Positions 57,782-64,000 of a stretch of 64,000 nucleotides of DNA are shown here, one piece after another. Every line of letters starts with the position of its first letter. The first letter of the stretch is position 1. Source of the DNA: Phoenix dactylifera (Eukaryota; Streptophyta; Magnoliopsida; Arecales; Arecaceae); assembly GCF_009389715.1 (NCBI RefSeq), contig NW_024067841.1, forward strand, positions 380,001 to 444,000, given 5' to 3'. The notes below the pieces were generated by a model that ran no database searches, was not told the DNA's origin, and worked only from the letters and a program-made list of their open reading frames with translations. The position numbers and the translations under genes are program-made.

Positions 57782-57899
57782 CAGAAGCCCTAGGCCGTAC
57801 GCCGGTCGCCGCCCTCCGCCGCCTCGCGCCGGGAAAAGCCGCTTCCAGATCCCCGCTGCCAGCTTCTCCGCTAACCGGTTGCCGTGAGTCCGCCGTAAA

Positions 57900-58200
57900 G
57901 AATACTGGGGAGGGGCGGCTGTCGGTCCTTACCGCACCATCTCTCTTTCTTATGCCGTAAACTGAAGTAAACCAATGCGTTTAACTACTCTGCTGTTCCC
58001 CAAAATGATTCTCGAGTTGGCACAGATGAAGTCGTTAAGTTGTGCCGACTACATGGAGCGCCGCCATTTTGGGCTGACATCCGTAAAATTGGCGAAGCTA
58101 CCGAAGAAATTTCCCAAATTAACCTCTGAAAGTCTGTAGCTTCCGTAGAGCATATAGATTTTTTTTTCCCAAAAACTGTCCTCTCTCCCTAATTTACAGC
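57900..58200. promoter_or_regulatory. Upstream region of the S-acyltransferase gene
   Basis: The leader (57782-57900) is GC-rich, and I see no clear TATA box in the next 200 bp. The promoter is limited upstream by a LINE relic starting about 58.2 kb. Confidence 0.3.
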
Positions 58201-58204
58201 GGCG

Positions 58205-58785
58205 GCTCATACACAACTGATGTGGATACAGCCCATAAGATTAAAAAGAATAAGAGAATATAAAGATGATTGAATCAAGGATAGATTGTCCTAAGTGAAA
58301 CCTCCGGAGTGCTAAGCTGCTAAGGATGCCATCCAGTCAGCCGCAAAGTTAGTCTCTCTATAGGCATGAGTGGCCTGATGGGAGGAACACTCGTCCAAAA
58401 ATCGGCGGATGTCATGAATCAATCGCAGCCCGCCAGTGTCATTGCCCAGATCCAGTCGATTACCATGACCGAGTCTCTCTCAAGGATAATGTAATCCGTC
58501 CCTAGCACACGTCTTGTGTAGAAGATGCCTTCCCATGCCACTCTGGCCTCCACCCCGTTCACTATCTGCTCAAAGATCCGGCGCCCTCCGACCACCACCA
58601 ACCGAGCCTTCTGATCTCTGATGACAAATTCTGCACCTCCGCTGCCTCCAACCTCGCTAACACCGTCGTCGAATTTTATCTTGAGAAAGCCAATTAGTGG
58701 GGGCTCCCAGGATATAGATATAGTCCTGGGTTTGACAACAACTTTCTCAATATAGTACCCAAAAGTTTTTTTTATATGCAATGCA
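58205..58785 (-). mobile_element. LINE 3' remnant (RNase H domain)
   Basis: Minus-strand translation: WEPPLIGFLKIKFDDGVSEV, then SGGAEFVIRDQKARLVVVGG, RRVLGTDYIILERDSVMVID (LEGDS changed to LERDS), and after a stop at about 58419, ATHAYRETNFAADWMASLAA. It covers the whole RNase H-like domain in decayed form. No poly(A) tail is seen. It lies about 430 bp upstream of the S-acyltransferase start, pointing the same way. Confidence 0.75.
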
Positions 58786-58799
58786 TCTCTTCATGAAAA

Positions 58800-61120
58800 A
58801 AAAAATATTGCAATTTTTCTCTTGTTTGATAAGTATATACCCATTTTATTGGGCTAGTAACATCAGGGATCGAGGCATATGAGGAGATCTGTTATGCTAA
58901 TTTATGTTGTTTCATGGGTTCAGCCAGGAGGGATTCCCACTTAAGTGAAATGGCCCAATATCATGTTTTTATTTTCAGAGTTTTATACTAGGACAGGGAG
59001 TGTGGCTGACAAATCAAGAGAGGCAAGTGGTTTTTCATGATTCTTGAGAGGGGATTTGAAAACATGTAGCCATTAGTCTGATTTTATAGTGGATTTTTAC
59101 TCGGATCTTCCATGTGGTTTTTCCTCGTTGGATGCCTTTGCATAGAAATCTTGGAATTCTTGTATTGGCTCTTCAGAGTGTTTGGTGATATCCCTCTTTA
59201 GATCATCGTCGAGTTTTTTTTATTTTTTCTGCATTATTTTTTGTGAAAATACCTCCTATAGATACTTGCAAATTGTTCCCATTGACAAATCATTATGTCC
59301 TATTCAGCCTATTTTTTAAAATTGCGTGAGGTGTTTTATTAGTTGTGTATGCTTATAACTACCATTACATATTTTTACTTCTATTTCGATATGCAACACT
59401 TTGTCTATAGTCATATGGTTGATATAATTCTGCTGCATAATTTGTGGCTTCCAGTAGAGATAGTGTTTCGGACCTCCAAAAATGCATGGCTATATCTATC
59501 GACTTCTATGGAGTGCATAAGACTTATCTAAAATCTCTCTTCATTTCAATAAACATATAAAGTGAGAAAAACTGTCATTCGATCGAACAACTAAATGTAC
59601 TTGCATTGAAGGAGTGAGCTCAAAATCGACAAATGGTACGAGATGAAATTGACTATTGACTTTCAACTTTTATATGATATAAACTGTAATATATATATAA
59701 ATAAATAAAATAAGTATAGACTAGCCGTCAACATGTACAATATGAGCAAGTTAAAAGAAAATTAAGAAATAGTGGAAGTTGTTACACATACTCTTGTTTT
59801 AAATTTATGATATTATTTTATTTACAAAATTTATCAAAAGATGTCTCCATACATCCTCCATTGAGTATATATATTAGTACTAGGGTTACTGCTGAGCCTA
59901 CAACTCGATACTTGACCTGAAGAAGGCCTCAACCCATCAATTAGTAGGTTGGGCAAGGGTCCACATTAAAATTTTAGATCAAACCCGAGTTTGAGATTTT
60001 CAGAACCGATGCAACCTGGTCCCAACTAATTACCTAATTTATTTATATACATATACACATACAATATTAGTTTTCTTTACGCCTTTCAATTTCTGCACTC
60101 TTAGAATATAAAATTTTATTCTATAATTTAATGGGATAGAGAGAACAAAAAAAATGATATGTTAGAACATTGTAGGTATTTGTATTTGACTTTGCATCAA
60201 GTGTATTTTTGAACTTTTAACCAGTGACCTGGATAATTTTGCACATGAAATGGGAAGAGTTAGAAAGGCAAATCGAAATCCTCGTACTGAAAGACAGTAA
60301 GCTGCTTCACTGATGATTATCCCTTAGATTACTGCTTGGAAGAGTTGTTGCTGTTTTGGTCTGGTGAGTTCGATGAAAGGGAGGCTTTGCATGACACCGT
60401 TGTACTGAGAACGGACCGAAGGAGCAAGATTAATGAAAGTCATCGGTGGATACTGAAGTTTCCGTGCAAGAAAGACCGATTCAGATCTTCCATCTTTGCT
60501 CGTGGAAGTATTCTCTCTATATTGCTTTCAGAACCATCCCTGCTTACATAATTTTATGCTATTTTCTTATGGCCTAGTTTGATGCGGAAGTCTACCAAAT
60601 CTAGCTTAGATATCCAAGCAATGACTCTTTTTCGGAAGGTGATCTATGGTTTGGACTTCAAAAGCAAACCAGTGCAATTTCTAGCACCTGCCCAAATTCA
60701 GCTCACCAACATTTTACTTTGTGATTTCTTTAATTTAATAAGCTTATCTCAGACCACATCCACCGATCGCATGGAGTTTCACAATGCTGACTTGAATTTT
60801 GAGGAAGACGCAGGCAAATTGCATCAAGGCATTACATTAAGGAGTTAATTAGTCATTACGCATGGACCGGAATAGGTGCACTTGTCAGCGGTTTAATGTA
60901 CTTTGGGCACTAGTTTTCTAATGTCTGTTCCTCTTAAGTATTCTAATGTGTTAGGGGTTGTTGGATGTGCGTTTGCTGGGCAACCAAGCAAACTCGATCT
61001 ATTTGTACGTGCACGAGCCGGCATGTGGACGGGAAGAGACAGGCACATGGCGGAATGAAAGCTTACAAAGAAATAACACTGGGGACACTTTAGAAAGGGT
61101 GTTAAACTTGGTAATCTAGA
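58800..61120. other. Intergenic, no gene recognised
   Basis: AT-rich. Open frames at 60336-60551 and 60579-60848 have no recognisable motif. The block at about 59880-60030 resembles decayed DNA-transposon ends, without definable borders. Confidence 0.4.
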
Positions 61121-61129
61121 GGAAAGGTA

Positions 61130-61570
61130 TAGCAACCCAGAATCTCATCCAAAATTGCTAACTGAAAGATATTATTTGGGTTCCTTAATTATGTATAAGT
61201 ATCCAAGGTCTACCCAGCAAATAACCGATGTGAGACTAAACACACGTCCGTACGGATCCTCACATATTCTTTCTGTTCAAGTCCTGACATTCTCGTCAGG
61301 CTAAGAGTTCAAATCCATTCACAAAAATCACGATCGGCTCGTGGTCAGCCCCAATGGATCCGTGCTGCAGCGTTCCCTAGTCCACATAGGTTTTGGGCCG
61401 GATCCGCTCTGATATTATTTGTAACAACCTAGAACCTTATCCAAAATGATTAACCGGAAGATATTATTTAGGTTTTTTCATTTTATATAAGTACACAATA
61501 TCTATCCAGCGAATAACCGATGTAGGACTAAACAAATGCCCTTACGAATCCTCATAAAAGATATAGAAAG
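61130..61570 (-). repeat. Two-copy repeat related to the 12-kb tandem array
   Basis: Two similar blocks, starting AGCAACCCAGAATCTCATCC at 61131 and AACAACCTAGAACCTTATCC at 61423 (292 bp apart), each contain AATAACCGATGT(G/A) followed by GACTAAACA. Read in reverse, that is the ATCGGTTATT tail of the 355-bp units at 12-13 kb, so they belong to the same repeat family. Confidence 0.65.
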
Positions 61571-61579
61571 GTGGGTTTT

Positions 61580-62510
61580 AAACTTGCCCAACAGAGATGA
61601 AATTAAATCTGGATGGATAACTTCCGGCAAATAAATGATAGGGAGTACAAACATAACCCTCCTTGCTCAATATAGTGCCCGATAAGATTAAATCTATAAA
61701 GTATCTATCAAACTGTTTGCAGGATCCTAGAATCCAGATAATAGATTTGCAGGGGCGATTTTTTCAATATCAAGAAAATACATCAAGCGTAATATAAGGG
61801 ACTAGTTTTGCCATGAAATGTAGAAATGCTTCCACTTCTACAAATGCAACATTTTTTTGTTTTTTTGATGAAATATATGCAACAATGATGTGATTTTCAT
61901 AGTTCAGATTGAGCACGCATGATTCATGGTCAATAGTACTATCGAAAACAATACATTTAATCAGTCTGACGATGTCTGGGGTCTCGTAAATAATAACCCT
62001 ATATATACACAAACCAATTCATTATAAATAAAACTAGGTGGTTGATACATTCCCTTTTATCATTGTAAAAAAAAGAAAAAGAGAACACACTTCAGCCAGA
62101 TATACTTACCATGGTAGGGATAGAGAAGTTGGGTCCCTCAGGGAAATGAATCGCCATGGACTAGAGGGAGTTTTTCATAGGCAACCGGAGCTTTATGGGG
62201 TCGCATAAGACCTGTCATTCTTACATTAATAGCACCGCTGCGATCATATCTGACATGAGATACAGCCCGTCAACGTGACGCGGATTTAATGCACGCAGAG
62301 GATCCAGATTGGCGATTCAGTTCCAACACCCAAAGAAGCAATTAATAACTTCAATAAACAAAGAAATCCATAAGAATATGTATATATATATATTTCCACT
62401 TCACCGCATCAAACAAGATTGCTAGAAAAGGTTCAATTGATGATGCTCTCTTTCACATACTCACGTGCAAAGCACGTGGCACTTACAGCTTGTCACGCAG
62501 AATAAAAGGT
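61580..62510. other. Intergenic, no gene recognised
   Basis: No coding signal. A short (AT)n tract lies near 62380. Confidence 0.4.
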
Positions 62511-62519
62511 TCCTTGCTC

Positions 62520-63195
62520 AATAAATGGTTTATGGGACAGTGGAATTGCCATGCCGGTGAAGCTCATGTATAGAGAGGTAGTGAGGCAGCGAATTGGATA
62601 GCTTTATATGGAGCCAACTATAGGCTTATTTGGTTTGCAAAAAATATTTTTTCTTTGAGGAATATGGTTGTAGATTTTTGAAAAAAAAATGCTTAGAAAA
62701 GTACTTTTGATATATTTGGTTGGCCATGAGAAAGTGATATATAGTACTTATGTTTGGTTGACCATCCACTTTCCTGGAAAAGTTATGTGTAATTTCTATT
62801 ATACCCTTAATAAAAATTAAGTCTTTAATATCTCTTCAATGTTGAAATGTTTTTTTGGAAAAAAATAAAAATAGAGTGATTTCCGGATCATGGAAAAGTA
62901 ACTTTTTCATGTTTCTCATGTGAAAGACTTTCTTATGAAACGTGGGAATTATATTTCTATGGGAATATAACTTTTCCGTCTCTCTCTTTCGAAAATTTTA
63001 ACCAAACAAGAGTCATCTCATTATTTTTCTGTTGATCATACTTTTTTCTTTCTTTTTTCGCGAACCAAACGAACCATTTGTAGATAGGAAAGAGGGATCT
63101 ACCTGGTACACTTCGAAACTTGTTATTTTTTGATATTTTTGGCTATATCCATATCTATAATATATACATCCATCTTGGCAAAATAAAAGAAAAAT
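62520..63195 (+). mobile_element. LINE RNase H remnant, split by a MITE-like insertion
   Basis: Before 62622 the plus strand shows a decayed AHVYREV...QRIG*LYMEPT, matching AHVYREANxAANWIASYxAN. After 63076 comes the LINE tail (LRNLLFFDIFGYIHI, then an A-rich end near 63180-63195). It resembles the tail of the copy ending at 32,043. The two parts are separated by 453 bp of unrelated sequence with inverted ends. Confidence 0.6.
62623..63075. mobile_element. MITE-like element, 453 bp, imperfect terminal inverted repeats
   Basis: The left end reads GGCTTATTTGGTTTGCAAAA, and the right end read inward is GGTTCGTTTGGTTCGCGAAA, sharing about 16 of 20 positions. The interior is AT-rich and non-coding. 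The G-G-x-T-T-x-G/A-TTTGGTT end is common in plant hAT/PIF-type MITEs. I could not identify a target duplication, so the family is open. Confidence 0.55.
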
Positions 63196-63199
63196 AAGT

Positions 63200-63735
63200 G
63201 GTTTTATAATCTATAACTTTTCACGCACAATCTCTTTTGGGATTTGTTGTAGCTTGTTACAAAAACTAGGTATCTGATATTAAGAGTCAGAGAACAAAAA
63301 ATAGTATCGAAAAAAAGAGAGGCAAAAAGAAAGTCTGATCTCCTGACCGTACTTCAATCCTCAAATCCCTGATAGAAGAACAGAAGGCTCAATAAAATTT
63401 AGTAATTTCCATATCACTTTCTGGAATGATATAGTCATTTATCAAATATTTGCACGCTCGAACAATAGGGAATGGTTGAGAATATACACAACCCAGCACA
63501 ATAGTAACCCAAATATATTTAAAATTTGAAAACTTTTGAAAAGAAAAAGAAAAGAAAATAAAAGCTAAAGGCAGAATAAACCTGCTCATCCATCACATTT
63601 CCCTCAGGTTTGTTTCTTTTCACTAGACAGCTTGATATTTCTTGAGTGTTTTTTTTTGAAAAAAGAAAAAAAAACTTTTACCTTTTCCATCTTTATGAGT
63701 TTTTTCTTCACAATTTTTTTGGACCCTCTTTGAAT
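63200..63735. other. 3' flank of the BODYGUARD-like gene
   Basis: No separate gene. Low-complexity A-rich stretches (63535-63560, 63655-63675). Part may be the 3' UTR of the hydrolase gene. Confidence 0.4.
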
Positions 63736-63741
63736 ACATTC

Positions 63742-64000
63742 TCAGCGTCTTGTGTTCATCCATATCTCCTCAAGCTCTCGGGCAAAAGCCTTCTGCCGGC
63801 CAACGACAATGGTGATGTGGTCCTTGTTGTCAACAACCTTAACATGAGCTCGAGGAATCTTGCACCGGACATCATAACTACAACTAAGTGGAAGGAGCTC
63901 GTCGTCCCTCCCATGGATCACTGTTACATCACAGCTAAGCTGATCTCTGACTGCATCAAGATAACCATCAATCTTTCCAGCGCTTCCACAAATAATGTTA
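63742..64000 (-). CDS. BODYGUARD-like alpha/beta hydrolase, C-terminal part (runs off window)
   Basis: The minus-strand frame from the window edge to the TGA at 63744-63742 gives 85 residues: NIICGSAGKIDGYLDAVRDQ, CDVTVIHGRDDELLPLSCSY, KIPRAHVKVVDNKDHITIVV, then GRQKAFARELEEIW and a short tail. This matches the C-terminal end of the plant BODYGUARD family, extracellular alpha/beta hydrolases needed for cuticle and cutin formation. The segment includes the expected catalytic Asp (in HGRDDELLP) and catalytic His (in NKDHITIVV). The nucleophile Ser and the N-terminal part lie beyond the window. No intron or frameshift is seen in this part. Which BDG paralogue it is cannot be decided from this piece. 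Confidence 0.85.
   Translation of the reverse strand, partial: NIICGSAGKIDGYLDAVRDQLSCDVTVIHGRDDELLPLSCSYDVRCKIPRAHVKVVDNKDHITIVVGRQKAFARELEEIWMNTRR

Noticed and set aside
57545-57793. 82-codon plus-strand frame rich in Asp/Glu/Gly opposite PAT exon 1
   Set aside because: It is the antisense shadow of GC-rich leucine/valine/alanine codons of the membrane segments. No independent gene signal.

Overview
This is nuclear DNA from a flowering plant, most likely a monocot. The evidence is long AT-rich introns with GT-AG boundaries, plant-only gene families (CIPK kinase, OVATE protein, BODYGUARD-type hydrolase, PAT12-type S-acyltransferase), many short simple repeats, and decayed plant LINEs that carry an RNase H domain. 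The species cannot be named from sequence alone; a palm-like monocot genome is my guess. All recognised host genes lie on the minus strand. I see no rRNA, tRNA, CRISPR array or prokaryotic operon.

Layout. 1-5.9 kb: intergenic, with a LINE remnant (2.5-2.8 kb) and a 104-bp tandem duplication. 5.9-6.66 kb: an OVATE family protein gene whose N-terminal part is frame-disrupted. 6.7-15 kb: intergenic, with a zf-RVT LINE relic (9.0-9.7 kb), a three-copy tandem array of about 355 bp (11.96-13.0 kb) and a long GA microsatellite (14.5 kb). 15.5-24.2 kb: a complete 14-exon CBL-interacting protein kinase, closest to CIPK9, 441 aa, including one GC-AG intron. 24.5-33.7 kb: intergenic with LINE relics and AT-rich repeats.

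33.8-43.1 kb: a transposon nest bracketed by two paralogous small membrane-protein genes. Inside it are a LINE RNase H relic, a solo LTR with perfect 5-bp target duplications and an internal minisatellite (34,876-36,059), and a 4.5-kb non-autonomous CACTA element with perfect 3-bp target duplications (36,709-41,214). The CACTA element carries captured exons of a Sec14-like lipid-transfer gene and, probably, a BPA1-like gene. It is the most interesting object in the window. 43.6-44.9 kb: a degenerate 1.3-kb LINE 3' end with poly(A).

47.2-57.8 kb: a complete 7-exon DHHC protein S-acyltransferase (PAT12-like, 327 aa), with an antisense LINE insertion in intron 2. 58.2-58.8 kb: another RNase H relic upstream of it. 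61-63.2 kb: repeats related to the 355-bp array, and a LINE tail split by a MITE-like element. 63,742-end: the C-terminal part of a BODYGUARD-like alpha/beta hydrolase running off the window.

Functionally these are independent plant genes: calcium signalling and ion-transport control (CIPK9), membrane targeting of proteins by palmitoylation (PAT12), transcriptional repression and organ shape (OFP), and cuticle formation (BDG). Nothing suggests an operon-like or clustered pathway. All exon boundaries were read by eye from splice consensus and family conservation.
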